Assembly: GCF_017315735.1 (NCBI RefSeq)
Contig: NZ_JAFLRK010000003.1
Coordinates: 144,588 to 208,587 of the forward strand
From: Paracoccus shandongensis
GTDB lineage: Bacteria; Pseudomonadota; Alphaproteobacteria; Rhodobacterales; Rhodobacteraceae
Direction: 5' to 3'
Length of the DNA: 64,000 nucleotides
This document shows positions 45,719 to 54,725 of this stretch, piece after piece (positions within the stretch are counted from its first letter, which is position 1; each line of letters begins with the position of its first letter). Position numbers and translations under genes: made by a program. The notes beneath the pieces are model-generated. The model ran no database searches. It was not told where the DNA came from and worked only from the letters and a program-made list of their open reading frames with translations.

Positions 45719-47114
45719 GCTTTTCCGCGAACCGACCACGCAGGCGGGCATCGTCCACCTGGGCCTTGGCGCCTTCTTCCGGGCGCATGGCGCGGTCTAT
45801 GTGGCCGAGGCGGGCGGCTGGGGCATCACCGGCGTGTCCTTGCAATCGCCGGGCACGCGCGACAGTCTGAAACCGCAAGGCTGGGCCTATACGGCGGTGG
45901 AACTGGGACCAAAGGGCGAGAAGCCGCAGGTTGTCACGGTGCTGCGCGACGTGCTGGTCGCGCCCGAGGACCCCCAGGCGGTGCTGGACGTGATGGCCGC
46001 GCCGGATACGCATATCGTCAGCCTGACGGTGACGGAAAAGGGCTATTGCCACGAACCCTCCACGGGGCGGCTGAACCGCGACCATCCCGATATTGTCCAT
46101 GACCTGGCGAACCCCTTGCCGAAATCCGCGCCGGGCTTCCTGGTCCGCGCCCTGGCCGCCCGCCGCGCGGCGGGGCTGCCGCCCTTCACGGTGCTGTGCT
46201 GCGACAACCTGCCGGAAAACGGGCGGGTGGTGCGCGGCGTGGCGGGGGAACTCGCCCGCCTGATCGACCCGGCCCTGGCCGACTGGATCGAGGCGCATGG
46301 CGCCTTCCCCGCGACCATGGTGGACCGCATCGTCCCCGCCACCACGCCCGCCGACCTGGACCGGCTGGAGGCGGCCGCAGGGTACCGCGACGAGGCCCCG
46401 GTCATGCACGAACCCTTCCGCCAATGGGTGATCGAGGACGCCTTCTGCGGCCCCCGCCCGGCCTTCGAGGCCGTCGGCGTGCAGATGGTCGCCGACGTGA
46501 CACCCTATGAGCACATGAAGCTGCGGATGCTGAACGGCACGCATTCCAGCCTTGCCTATCTGGGCTATCTGGCGGGCCATCAGACCATCGCCGACGCCAT
46601 GGCCGATCCCGTCTTCGCCGGTTTCGTGCGCAGCCTGTGGCGGGACGAGATCATCCCGGCCCTGACCCCTCCACCCGGTGAGGATCTGGCGGCCTATGCC
46701 AGCGCCCTGGCCGCGCGCTATGCCAACCCGGCGATCCGGCACCGGACCTGGCAGATCGCCATGGACGGCAGCCAGAAGCTGCCGCAGCGGATCCTGGGCA
46801 CGATTGCCGAAAGCCGCGCGGCAGGGCGCGCGGTTCCGGGGCTGACGCTCGCCGTGGCGGCCTGGATGCGCTATGTTTCGGGCCGCGACGAACAGGGCCA
46901 GCCGATCGAGGTGAAGGATCCGCTCGCCCCGCAGCTTGCCGCCCTGTGGCGCGACGATCCGGCGCAGACGGTCGCGGGCTTCCTGCACCTGGCGCAGGTC
47001 TTTCCCCCCGCCCTGCGCGACGATGCGGGCTTTGCCGCCGACCTGACCGCCGCCTTGTCGGCCCTGGTCCGCGACGGCGCCCGGGCCTGCGTCGGAAATG
47101 CCGCCCATGCCTGA
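45696..47114 (+). CDS. uxuB: Fructuronate reductase / mannitol dehydrogenase family
   Basis: The 472-residue NAD-dependent polyol dehydrogenase has the N-terminal Rossmann segment [26 protein letters not shown] ([14 protein letters not shown]), and the catalytic lysine region [20 protein letters not shown]. In this operon it should reduce D-fructuronate to D-mannonate for UxuA. ATG 45696 lies within the end of kduD (23-base overlap); TTG 45708 is an alternative. The stop overlaps the shortened uxaA. Confidence 0.9.
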   Translation: MGAGLPDRLFREPTTQAGIVHLGLGAFFRAHGAVYVAEAGGWGITGVSLQSPGTRDSLKPQGWAYTAVELGPKGEKPQVVTVLRDVLVAPEDPQAVLDVMAAPDTHIVSLTVTEKGYCHEPSTGRLNRDHPDIVHDLANPLPKSAPGFLVRALAARRAAGLPPFTVLCCDNLPENGRVVRGVAGELARLIDPALADWIEAHGAFPATMVDRIVPATTPADLDRLEAAAGYRDEAPVMHEPFRQWVIEDAFCGPRPAFEAVGVQMVADVTPYEHMKLRMLNGTHSSLAYLGYLAGHQTIADAMADPVFAGFVRSLWRDEIIPALTPPPGEDLAAYASALAARYANPAIRHRTWQIAMDGSQKLPQRILGTIAESRAAGRAVPGLTLAVAAWMRYVSGRDEQGQPIEVKDPLAPQLAALWRDDPAQTVAGFLHLAQVFPPALRDDAGFAADLTAALSALVRDGARACVGNAAHA

Positions 47115-47652
47115 GCCCCTGGTCCTGAACCCCGCCGACACCGTGGCGATCCTGACCGAAAAGGGGATCGCCCCGGCGGGGCACAAGATTGCGCGCACCG
47201 ACATCGCCCCCGGCACGGCGGTGGTGAAATACGGCCAGACCATCGGCTATGCGACCGAAAGCATCGCGGCGGGCGCCCAGGCTCTGGGGCAGGCCGCGCG
47301 TTTTCACGGGTTGACCATCCAGGGCAATGGCGGCACCCGCGCCACCGTCCGCGCCATGCTGCCGCAGGTGGGCGACATCCGCCGCGCCCCCGCGCCCGCA
47401 TCCGCGCTGAAGATCGGGTTGCAATGCGGCGGATCGGACGGGTTTTCGGGCATCACCGCGAACCCTGCGCTTGGGGTCGCCTGCGACCTGAACTGCGGCG
47501 ACATCCTGTCGCGGGGCGTACCCCTGGAAACCAAGGCGCGAGAGATCGTGGACCTGATCCTTGCCACCGCCTCGGGGCGGGCCACCCGGTCCGAGGATCT
47601 GGGACTGGGGGACCATGAATTCGTGCCTTGGCGGATCGGCGCCGTGGTCTGA
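47098..47652 (+). pseudogene. uxaA: Altronate dehydratase with two in-frame internal deletions
   Basis: UxaA normally has about 490-510 residues. This frame has 184, made of three family segments joined in frame: the SAF-type N-terminus ([20 protein letters not shown]), a central piece ([18 protein letters not shown] then [19 protein letters not shown]), and the C-terminus ([20 protein letters not shown] ... [14 protein letters not shown]). Most of the iron-binding catalytic domain is missing, so altronate dehydration is unlikely. The reading frame and stop are preserved, which is unusual for decay. It overlaps uxuB by 17 bases. Confidence 0.75.
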
Positions 47653-47847
47653 CGCTGCGGCTTTTCCCGGGGACCCCCGGGGTTGTCGCCCGACAAGGCG
47701 TTGGACCCCGCCGCCCGAACGGCTAGAAAGGTTGCCGCCCCGTGCGGCTGGCAGCCTGTTTCCGTCCTTGCGCCGGACAGGGTTGCAGCCGGACCCTCAC
47801 CGGCTAAGGTCGCCCGCGACGGGCGGCCTGCCCTGACGGAGAAGACC

Positions 47848-47880
47848 ATGAGCCGACTTGCCCCGCGCGTGGCCCGATGA
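47848..47880 (+). CDS. Possible 10-residue leader peptide
   Basis: ATG 47848 opens a ten-codon frame (MSRLAPRVAR) with ACGGAGAAG just upstream. Its TGA overlaps the ATG of the acyl-CoA-dehydrogenase-like gene. The main gene itself lacks its own ribosome binding site, so ribosomes terminating on the leader could re-initiate there. The same frame extends upstream without an obvious start, so it may simply be a chance reading frame. Confidence 0.3.
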   Translation: MSRLAPRVAR

Positions 47881-48950
47881 CCGGGATCCTGCCCCCGGAT
47901 CTGGCCGCATGGCTGGCCGCCCAAGCCGAGGGGATCGACGCGGGCGAGGTGCCTGCGGCCCCCATCCTGCCGCGCCTGGCGGATGCGGGGCTGGTTCGGA
48001 TCGGCGTGCCCGCAGCCCTGGGCGGTTCCGGCGGCACGGTCATGGACGCGGTGGAGACGATTGCCGCCGTGGCGCGGGAATCATTGGCCGCCGCCTTCAT
48101 GCTGTGGAGCCATCGCTGTTTCGTCGAATTCATGGTCCACACCCCGAACGCGGCCCTGCGCGACCGGCTGCTGCCGAACCTGCTGGCGGGGCGGCTGGCC
48201 GGGGCCTCGGGCCTGTCGAATGTGATGAAGTTCCTGGCGGGGCTGGAACCGTTGCAGGTCACGGCGCGGCCCAAGGGGGACGCGCTGGTCGTGGACGGCG
48301 TCCTGCCCTGGGTCACGAACCTGCGCCAGGGGGGCTTCGTGGTGGCCGCCGCCGCCGATCCGGGCGATGGCGGGCCTGCGATGATCCTGGCGCTGGCCCA
48401 TGACGACCCGGGCGTTTTCCGCAGCGCAGATCTGGCGCTGATGGGGATGCGGTCGTCGGACACCGCGTCGCTGCGCATCGAGGGCGCGCGCATCGGCCGC
48501 GACCGCGTGATCGCCGCCGATGCCCCCCAATGGCTGCCCGGCGTGCGCCCGGCCTTCCTGGCCATGCAATGCGGCCTGCCCCTGGGCCTCGCGCAACGCG
48601 CGCTGGACGAGGCCGCGGGCGAGGGGGGCGCAGGGCGCGCCGTGCTGGCCGCCCCCATCGCCGCCCTGCGCGCGCGGCTGGACCAGATCGCCGCCGCGCT
48701 GGAGACGGGCCTGGCCATAGGCAGCTTCGTCACCCGGCCCGCCGCCCTGTTCGAGCTGCGCATCGCCCTGTCCGACATCGTGTTTCAGGCCGTGTCGCTG
48801 GAACTGCAGGCGGGCGGCGGGCGCTGCTATCTGCAGGGACCGGGCGGGGGCTTTGCCCGCCGCTGGCGCGAGGCGGCCTTTGTCCCCGTCATCACCCCCA
48901 GCACCGTGCAGCTGCGCACGGCTCTGGATGCCCTGGGCCGCGCCGCATGA
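47877..48950 (+). CDS. Acyl-CoA-dehydrogenase-like flavoprotein (SfnB/DszC-type)
   Basis: The 357-residue protein has the acyl-CoA dehydrogenase fold: an N-terminal helical domain (LADAGLVRIGVPAALGGSGG), a middle beta domain (VDGVLPWVTNLRQGGFVV) and a C-terminal helical bundle. Flavoproteins of this family sit in organosulfur operons, where they act with reduced flavin rather than acyl-CoA. It is slightly shorter than typical family members. Its stop overlaps the transporter ATPase start (ATGA), making it the first structural gene of the scavenging cluster. Confidence 0.8.
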   Translation: MTGILPPDLAAWLAAQAEGIDAGEVPAAPILPRLADAGLVRIGVPAALGGSGGTVMDAVETIAAVARESLAAAFMLWSHRCFVEFMVHTPNAALRDRLLPNLLAGRLAGASGLSNVMKFLAGLEPLQVTARPKGDALVVDGVLPWVTNLRQGGFVVAAAADPGDGGPAMILALAHDDPGVFRSADLALMGMRSSDTASLRIEGARIGRDRVIAADAPQWLPGVRPAFLAMQCGLPLGLAQRALDEAAGEGGAGRAVLAAPIAALRARLDQIAAALETGLAIGSFVTRPAALFELRIALSDIVFQAVSLELQAGGGRCYLQGPGGGFARRWREAAFVPVITPSTVQLRTALDALGRAA

Positions 48951-49726
48951 CCAGCCCCGCCGCCCGTCCCGTGCTGCGCGCCGCAGGCGTGGCCCTGCGC
49001 TATCCCGGCGCGGCGGCCCCCGTGCTGCAAGGCTTCGATCTGGACCTTGCGCCCGGAGAGATCGTTTCTGTCCTGGGGCCAAGCGGGGTGGGCAAGTCCA
49101 GCCTGTTGCGCGTGCTGGCCGGGTTGCAACCGCCCGATGCCGGCCGGATCGAGATGGAGGGCACCCCCCTGTCGGGCGTCCATCCGCGCCTTGCCATGGC
49201 CTTCCAGCAGCCCGGCCTGCTGCCCTGGCTGGATCTGGAACGCAACGTGGCCTTCGGCCTGGACTTCAAGCGCCAGCCCCACCTGAGCCCCGGCGAACGC
49301 CGCGCCCGCATCGACCGCGCCATTGCCGAGGTGGGGCTGGACCACGCCCGCCACCTGCGCCCCGCCGCCCTGTCCGGCGGCATGGCGCAGCGCGCGGCGC
49401 TGGCCCGATGCCTTGCGCGCCAGCCGCAGGTGCTGCTGCTGGACGAACCCTTCGGCGCGCTGGACGAGGTGACGCGGGCCATGATGCAGGATCTGCTGGT
49501 CAAGGTCGTGGCCGACTATCGCACCGCCGCCGTGCTGGTGACGCACGACATCGACGAGGCGCTGCTGGTATCCGACCGCGTCATCCTGCTGGGCGGCAGC
49601 CCGGCGGGCGCCATCGGCGAATGGGCCATCGACCTGCCCGCCCCGCGCGAGGATCACCTGGCCGAGCTTGGCCGCATCCGCATCGACATCGTGGGCGCGC
49701 TGCGCCGCGCCACCCGCCGCCCCTGA
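48947..49726 (+). CDS. ABC transporter ATP-binding protein (SsuB/NrtD-type), first transporter
   Basis: The 259-residue ATPase has Walker A GPSGVGKSS, Q-loop FQQPGLLPWL, signature LSGGMAQR, Walker [13 protein letters not shown] and switch VTHDIDEALL. The FQQ..LLPWL and [10 protein letters not shown] pattern groups it with nitrate/sulfonate/taurine importers. It is coupled to the dehydrogenase gene upstream and lies 11 bases before the binding protein, completing with 49738 and 50922 one full transporter. Confidence 0.92.
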   Translation: MTSPAARPVLRAAGVALRYPGAAAPVLQGFDLDLAPGEIVSVLGPSGVGKSSLLRVLAGLQPPDAGRIEMEGTPLSGVHPRLAMAFQQPGLLPWLDLERNVAFGLDFKRQPHLSPGERRARIDRAIAEVGLDHARHLRPAALSGGMAQRAALARCLARQPQVLLLDEPFGALDEVTRAMMQDLLVKVVADYRTAAVLVTHDIDEALLVSDRVILLGGSPAGAIGEWAIDLPAPREDHLAELGRIRIDIVGALRRATRRP

Positions 49727-49737
49727 AGGAGCATCCC

Positions 49738-50925
49738 ATGCCCACCGAAGACAGCCTGTTTTCCCGCCGCGACATCATGCGCCTGTCGGCCCTGCTGACG
49801 GCCTCGGGCGCGCTGCCGTTCCTGAACGCCCGCAGGGCCCGCGCCCAGGAACCCGACGAGCCCGTGCGCATCGGCTATCTGCCGATCACCGACGCCACGC
49901 CCCTGCTGGTCGCCCATGGCAAGGGCTTCTTTGAATCCGAGGGCCTGGCCGTGGAAAAACCCGTGATGTTCCGCGGCTGGTCCCAGGTCGTCGAGGCCTT
50001 CCTGGCGGGCCAGGTCAACGTGGTCCACCTGCTGTCGCCCATCGCGATCTGGGCGCGCTATGGCAGCGGGATACCGGCCAGGGTGGTGGCCTGGAACCAT
50101 ACCTCGGGGTCCGGCCTGACCGGGGCGGGCGACATCGCCACCATCGCCGATCTGGGCGGCAGGACGGTGGCGGTCCCCCACTGGTATTCGATCCACAACG
50201 TCGTGCTGCAACGCCTGCTGCGCGACAACGGGCTGGAGGTCATCACCACCGGCACCCCCGCCGCGAACCAGGTCGCGCTGTCGCTGATGTCGCCCGCCGA
50301 CATGGTGCCCGCGCTGGCGGCGGGCCAGATCGCGGGCTACATCGTGGCCGAGCCCTTCAACGCCGCGGCCGAGATCAACGGCATCGGCAAGGTGCTGCGC
50401 TTCACCGGCGACGTGTGGCGCGACCATGCCTGCTGCCTGGTCTTCATGCACGAGGATCACCTGGCCAACCGCCCCGAATGGTCGCAGAAGGTCGTCAACG
50501 CCATGGTCAAGGCGCAGCTCTGGACCCGCGACAACCGGGCGGAAACGGCGCAACTGCTGTCGGCGGCCGATCCGCAGAAATACACGCCCCATTCCCCCGA
50601 GGTCCTGGCCCGCGTGCTGACGCCAACGGACGCCGACCTGCAGGGCTATGCCGTCTCGGGCGTGGTCCGCCATCCCGACTGGCAGGACAGGCGCATCGAC
50701 TTCCAGCCCTATCCCTTCCCCTCCTATACCGCCGAACTGGTGCGGATGCTGAAGGACACCCAGGTCGAAGGCGAGCGCGGCTTCCTGGACGCGCTGGACC
50801 CGGACTTCGTGGCGGGCGACCTGGTGGACGACCGCTTCGTGAAAAAGGCCCTGGAAGGGGTCGGCGGGTTGCCCGCCTTCGGCCTGCCCGAGGGCTGGAC
50901 CCGACAAGAGGTCATCGAGGCGTGA
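49738..50925 (+). CDS. ABC substrate-binding protein (NrtA/SsuA-like), first transporter
   Basis: The 395-residue protein has a Tat-type signal (SRRDIMRLSALLTASGALPF, ending ARA-QE). The mature part has the NMT1 fold: VRIGYLPITDATPLLVAHGK, the hinge segment VNVVHLLSPIAIWARYGSGI and DLGGRTVAVPHWYS. It is about 60-70 residues longer than SsuA, like NrtA/CmpA-type proteins, with the extra length at the C-terminus. A ribosome site GAAGGAG precedes ATG 49738, and the stop overlaps the permease start. Confidence 0.88.
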   Translation: MPTEDSLFSRRDIMRLSALLTASGALPFLNARRARAQEPDEPVRIGYLPITDATPLLVAHGKGFFESEGLAVEKPVMFRGWSQVVEAFLAGQVNVVHLLSPIAIWARYGSGIPARVVAWNHTSGSGLTGAGDIATIADLGGRTVAVPHWYSIHNVVLQRLLRDNGLEVITTGTPAANQVALSLMSPADMVPALAAGQIAGYIVAEPFNAAAEINGIGKVLRFTGDVWRDHACCLVFMHEDHLANRPEWSQKVVNAMVKAQLWTRDNRAETAQLLSAADPQKYTPHSPEVLARVLTPTDADLQGYAVSGVVRHPDWQDRRIDFQPYPFPSYTAELVRMLKDTQVEGERGFLDALDPDFVAGDLVDDRFVKKALEGVGGLPAFGLPEGWTRQEVIEA

Positions 50926-51707
50926 GCAGGGGGGCCGAGACGACGCGCGGCCCGTCGCGGCTGCGCGGCGCGGTGCTGGGGCTGGCGGGGATCGGGCTGC
51001 TGCTTCTGGCCTGGTGGCTGGCGACCGACGTGGCGGCAGGCGACACCAGCTTTGCCCGGCGCTTTTCGCCCTCGCGGACCTTTCCGGCGCTGGCGGGCCT
51101 GCTGGCGGGCGCCGACCTGTGGGGGCATGTCGCCCAAAGCCTGCGGCGCGTCCTTGTGGGCCTTGCCGCCGCGCTGCTGGTGGGGGTGCCGCTGGGCCTG
51201 CTGGTCGGGGCATCCCGCCTGGCCGAGGCCGCGACCACGCCCGCCTTCCAGTTCCTGCGCATGATCTCGCCCCTGTCCTGGATGCCGATTGCGGTGATGG
51301 TCTTCGGTGTGGGCGACGCGCCGATCTATTTCCTGCTGGGTTTCGCGGCCCTTTGGCCGATCCTGCTGAACACCGCCGCCGGTGTCCGCCAGCTGGACCC
51401 GCAATGGCTGCTGCTGTCGCAAAGTCTGGCCGCCACCCGGTGGGAGACGCTGAGCCGCGTGATCCTGCCCGGCGTGTTGCCGCAGGTGCTGACCGGGTTG
51501 CGGCTGGCCATCGGCATCACCTGGATCGTGCTGGTCCCCTGCGAGATGCTGGGCGTGCAGGCGGGGCTTGGATATTTCATCCTCGATACCCGCGACCGGC
51601 TGGCCTATGATCAGTTGATGGCCGTGGTGCTGGTGATCGGCCTGCTGGGCTATGGCCTGGACGCCCTGGCCCGCGCCGCCATCCGCCGGGTCGCGCCGGT
51701 GGCCTGA
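50922..51707 (+). CDS. ABC permease (SsuC/NrtB type), first transporter
   Basis: This 261-residue permease has a hydrophobic N-terminal helix (AVLGLAGIGLLLLAWWL) and the transport-protein EAA-type loop WLLLSQSLAATRWETLSRVI then LPGVLPQVLTGLRL. The start GTG 50922 overlaps the binding-protein stop (GTGA). It ends the first transcription block; about 180 bases with a palindrome follow before the FMN reductase. Confidence 0.9.
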   Translation: MSRGAETTRGPSRLRGAVLGLAGIGLLLLAWWLATDVAAGDTSFARRFSPSRTFPALAGLLAGADLWGHVAQSLRRVLVGLAAALLVGVPLGLLVGASRLAEAATTPAFQFLRMISPLSWMPIAVMVFGVGDAPIYFLLGFAALWPILLNTAAGVRQLDPQWLLLSQSLAATRWETLSRVILPGVLPQVLTGLRLAIGITWIVLVPCEMLGVQAGLGYFILDTRDRLAYDQLMAVVLVIGLLGYGLDALARAAIRRVAPVA

Positions 51708-51849
51708 AAGGGGCGCCTGACGAATCAAGCCTTTGCGCCGGGCGTCCAGGCCCGGCAGAAGCAAATTTCCTGTCCGGTCCCGCCTTCGCAGGCAGCATCT
51801 TCCAAAAGCGCCCCGACCTTTGGAATCGCCCGAAAGGCTGCGCTCGCCT

Positions 51850-51874
51850 AAAACACGACAAGACAAGTCGTTTT
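51850..51874 (+). promoter_or_regulatory. Imperfect palindrome upstream of the FMN reductase gene
   Basis: AAAA-CA-CGAC (51850-51859) and GTCGTTTT (51867-51874) form an inverted repeat interrupted by two bases, separated by AAGACAA, ending 13 bases before the ATG at 51888. It is the most A/T-rich part of the cluster and lies where a second promoter is expected. A LysR-type (CysB/Cbl-like) or other sulfur regulator could bind here; no regulator gene lies nearby. Confidence 0.35.
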
Positions 51875-51887
51875 ATAGGAGAAGTGC

Positions 51888-52445
51888 ATGGCCTTCCGCA
51901 TCGTCGCCTTTTCGGGCAGCCTGTCCGCCCCTTCCAAGACGCGCGCCCTGGTCGATCTGGCGCTGGACAAGCTGACGCGCCGTTTCGATGTCATCGCCGC
52001 CAGCTATGACCTGACGGACCTGCAACCCTCGCTGGGCGGGGCCGGGCGGCTGGAGGATCTGGCGCCGCTGCCGCTGACCATCGTGCAGTCGCTGGTGGGC
52101 GCCGACGCGCTGATCCTGGGCGCGCCGGTCTACAAGGGCAGCTATCCGGGCCTGTTCAAGCACCTGTTCGACCTGATCGACCCCGAGGCGCTGCGCCACA
52201 AGCCCGTTCTGCTGACCGCCACGGGCGGCGGCGACCGCCATGCCCTGGTGATCGAACACCAGCTGCGCCCGCTGATGGGCTTTTTCGAGGCCGCGACCCT
52301 GTCCACCGGCGTCTATGCGGGCGCGGCCGATTTCCGGGAGGGCATCCCGGCCTCGCCCGCGCTCCTGGACCGGCTGGACCGCGCCGTGGACCAGTTCGCC
52401 CCCTTCATCCGCCGCCAGAACCCGGCCCTGCCGGTCGCCGCCTGA
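51888..52445 (+). CDS. NAD(P)H-dependent FMN reductase (SsuE/MsuE type)
   Basis: The 185-residue flavodoxin-fold protein opens FRIVAFSGSLSAPSKTRALV (FMN phosphate loop GS-x-S-x-x-S/T) and has LGAPVYKGSYPGLFKHLFDL, characteristic of sulfonate-starvation FMN reductases. It would supply FMNH2 to the flavin monooxygenases encoded at 53373 and 57369 and possibly the dehydrogenase-like protein at 47877. The ribosome site AGGAGAA lies just before ATG 51888. Confidence 0.9.
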   Translation: MAFRIVAFSGSLSAPSKTRALVDLALDKLTRRFDVIAASYDLTDLQPSLGGAGRLEDLAPLPLTIVQSLVGADALILGAPVYKGSYPGLFKHLFDLIDPEALRHKPVLLTATGGGDRHALVIEHQLRPLMGFFEAATLSTGVYAGAADFREGIPASPALLDRLDRAVDQFAPFIRRQNPALPVAA

Positions 52446-52457
52446 AAGGACCATGCC

Positions 52458-53360
52458 ATGACCCGCCATCAGACCTTCGCCGCGATCCCCGCAGCCGACG
52501 TGCTGCCCGTCACCCCGCGCATCGGCGCCGAAATCCGCAACATCGCCCTGTCCGCCGACCTGTCCGACGCCACCTTGGCCGCGATAGAATCGCTGCTGCT
52601 GCGCCACAAGGTGCTGTTCTTCCGCGGCCAGCATCACCTGGACGACGCGGGGCAGGAGGCCTTTGCCCGCCGCCTGGGGGATCTCGCCCCGCACCCCACG
52701 CAGGCGGTAGTCCCGGGCAGCGCGTCGATCCTGGAACTGGACAGCAGCCGGGGCGGCGGGCGGGCGGACCGCTGGCACACCGACGTGACCTTCGTGCCCG
52801 CCTATCCCAAGGCATCCGTGCTGCGCGGCGTGGTGATCCCGCCGGTGGGCGGCGACACGATCTGGGCCAACACCGCCACCGCCTATGACGACCTGCCCGA
52901 ACCGCTGCGCCATCTGGCCGACGGGCTGCGGGCCGTCCATTCCAACGCCTATGACTATGCCGCACAGCGTCCCAAGGCCAGCGAGCAGGACCGCAGGTAT
53001 CATGCCGAGGTCTTTGCCCGCACCCCCTATCAGACCGAACATCCGGTGGTGCGCGTCCATCCCCAGACCGGCGAACGCCTGCTGGTGCTGGGCAGCTTCG
53101 TGCAGCGCATCGCGGGCCTGTCGCGCGAGGAATCGCTGAAGATCTACGAGATCCTGCAAGCCTATGTCACCGCGCCGGAAAACACCGTGCGCTGGCGCTG
53201 GCAGGCAGGCGACGTGGTGATCTGGGACAACCGCGCCACCCAGCATGTGGCCGTCAACGACTATGACGACGCCCGTCGCGTGGTGCGCCGCATCACGCTG
53301 GATGGCGATGTCCCGGTGGGCGTCGATGGACGCGCCAGCACCGCCCTGACCGCAGCCTGA
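52458..53360 (+). CDS. tauD: TauD/TfdA-family 2-oxoglutarate dioxygenase
   Basis: The 300-residue Fe(II) enzyme hydroxylates the carbon next to a sulfonate or sulfate ester, releasing sulfite or sulfate. The iron facial triad is in RWHTDVTF (HxD) and TQHVAVNDY (distal His); the 2-oxoglutarate-binding Arg lies in RRVVRRITL. Taurine dioxygenase and alkylsulfatase AtsK share this sequence pattern, so the substrate could be taurine, another sulfonate or an alkyl sulfate. It lies 12 bases after the FMN reductase gene. Confidence 0.9.
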   Translation: MTRHQTFAAIPAADVLPVTPRIGAEIRNIALSADLSDATLAAIESLLLRHKVLFFRGQHHLDDAGQEAFARRLGDLAPHPTQAVVPGSASILELDSSRGGGRADRWHTDVTFVPAYPKASVLRGVVIPPVGGDTIWANTATAYDDLPEPLRHLADGLRAVHSNAYDYAAQRPKASEQDRRYHAEVFARTPYQTEHPVVRVHPQTGERLLVLGSFVQRIAGLSREESLKIYEILQAYVTAPENTVRWRWQAGDVVIWDNRATQHVAVNDYDDARRVVRRITLDGDVPVGVDGRASTALTAA

Positions 53361-53372
53361 AGGAGAACACCC

Positions 53373-54719
53373 ATGACCCGCAAGATCCGCCTTGGCGCAT
53401 TCCTTCCCGGCGGCGGCCAGCATATCGCCAGCTGGCGCCACCCCGACCAGCCTGCCGACGGGGCCGTCAACTTCGACTTCCATGTCCAGCTTGCGCGCGA
53501 AGCCGAACGCGGCCTGTTCGACGCCTATTTCCTGGCCGACGGCCTGGCGACCGGCGGCACGTCCGAAGGCGGCCCGGCCCGTGTCGCGGGGTTCGAGCCC
53601 GTGACCCTGTTCGCGGCGCTGGCCACGCAGACCACGCATCTGGGCTTCATCGCCACGGCCTCGACCACCTACGAGGAACCCTACAACACCGCGCGCAAGT
53701 TCGCCTCGCTGGATCTCATCTCGGGCGGGCGCGCGGGCTGGAACGTGGTGACAACGGCGACCGAGGCCGCGGCGCGCAACTTCAACCTGGATACGCAGCA
53801 CCCCCATGCCTTCCGCTATGCCCGCGCGGCAGAGCATGTGGAGGTCGTCAGGAAGCTGTGGGACAGTTTCGAGGACGACATCTTCATCCGCGACAAGGAA
53901 ACCGGACAGTTCCTGGACCGTGCCAAGCTGCACCGGGCCGACCACAAGGGCACGCATTTCAAGGTCGAAGGCCCGCTGAACGTGTCCCGGTCCCCCCAGG
54001 GCCATCCGGTGATCGTGCAGGCGGGCCAGTCCGAGGACGGGCGGGGCCTGGCCGCCGCCACGGCCGAGGTGATCTTCACCGCCCATCAGCGGCTGGACAC
54101 GGCGCAGGAGTTCTATCGCGACATCAAGGCCCGCGCCCGTGGCCTGGGCCGCGACCCCCACCACATCCTGATCATGCCGGGCGTGTCGCCCTTCGTGGGC
54201 CGCACCGAGGAGGAGGCGCGCGGGAAATACGACCGCCTGACATCCCTGATCCTGGAAGAAGACGGCATCGCCCTGGTCAAGGGCCTGACCGGCGGCACCC
54301 TGGATCTGACCGGCGCGGATCTGGACGGCCCCCTGCCGCCCGTCGCGCCGACCGAGGGGATGAAGTCGCGCCAGGCCCTGATCCGGCAGATCGCCGACGA
54401 CAACAACTTCACCATCCGCCAGCTTTACCAATGGGTGGCCTCGGCCCGCGGGCATTACACGGTCGTGGGCAGCGCGGCGCAGGTGGCCGACATGCTGGAG
54501 GAATGGTTCACGTCCGATGCCGCCGACGGCTTCAACATCCTGCCGCCCTGGCTGCCCACGGGCCTGACCGATTTCGTGGACCTTGTGATCCCCGAACTGC
54601 AACGGCGCGGGCTGTTCCGCACCGCATACGAGGGCCGCACCCTGCGCCAGAACCTGGGCCTGCCCTTCCCGGTCAACCGCCATGCGAGCGCCCGCGCGGC
54701 CGCCCAGGCAGCGGAGTGA
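53373..54719 (+). CDS. FMNH2-dependent monooxygenase, NtaA/SnaA/DszA family
   Basis: The 448-residue bacterial-luciferase-like TIM-barrel enzyme uses FMNH2 from a separate reductase to cleave C-S or C-N bonds. It opens KIRLGAFLPGGGQHIASWRH, has FDAYFLADGLATGG and RAGWNVVTTATEAAARNFN, the NtaA/DszA pattern, and HPVIVQAGQSEDGRGLAA near residue 210. In this operon an organosulfur substrate is likely. It lies 12 bases after tauD with a good ribosome site (AAGGAGAA). Confidence 0.9.
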   Translation: MTRKIRLGAFLPGGGQHIASWRHPDQPADGAVNFDFHVQLAREAERGLFDAYFLADGLATGGTSEGGPARVAGFEPVTLFAALATQTTHLGFIATASTTYEEPYNTARKFASLDLISGGRAGWNVVTTATEAAARNFNLDTQHPHAFRYARAAEHVEVVRKLWDSFEDDIFIRDKETGQFLDRAKLHRADHKGTHFKVEGPLNVSRSPQGHPVIVQAGQSEDGRGLAAATAEVIFTAHQRLDTAQEFYRDIKARARGLGRDPHHILIMPGVSPFVGRTEEEARGKYDRLTSLILEEDGIALVKGLTGGTLDLTGADLDGPLPPVAPTEGMKSRQALIRQIADDNNFTIRQLYQWVASARGHYTVVGSAAQVADMLEEWFTSDAADGFNILPPWLPTGLTDFVDLVIPELQRRGLFRTAYEGRTLRQNLGLPFPVNRHASARAAAQAAE

Positions 54720-54725
54720 CACACC

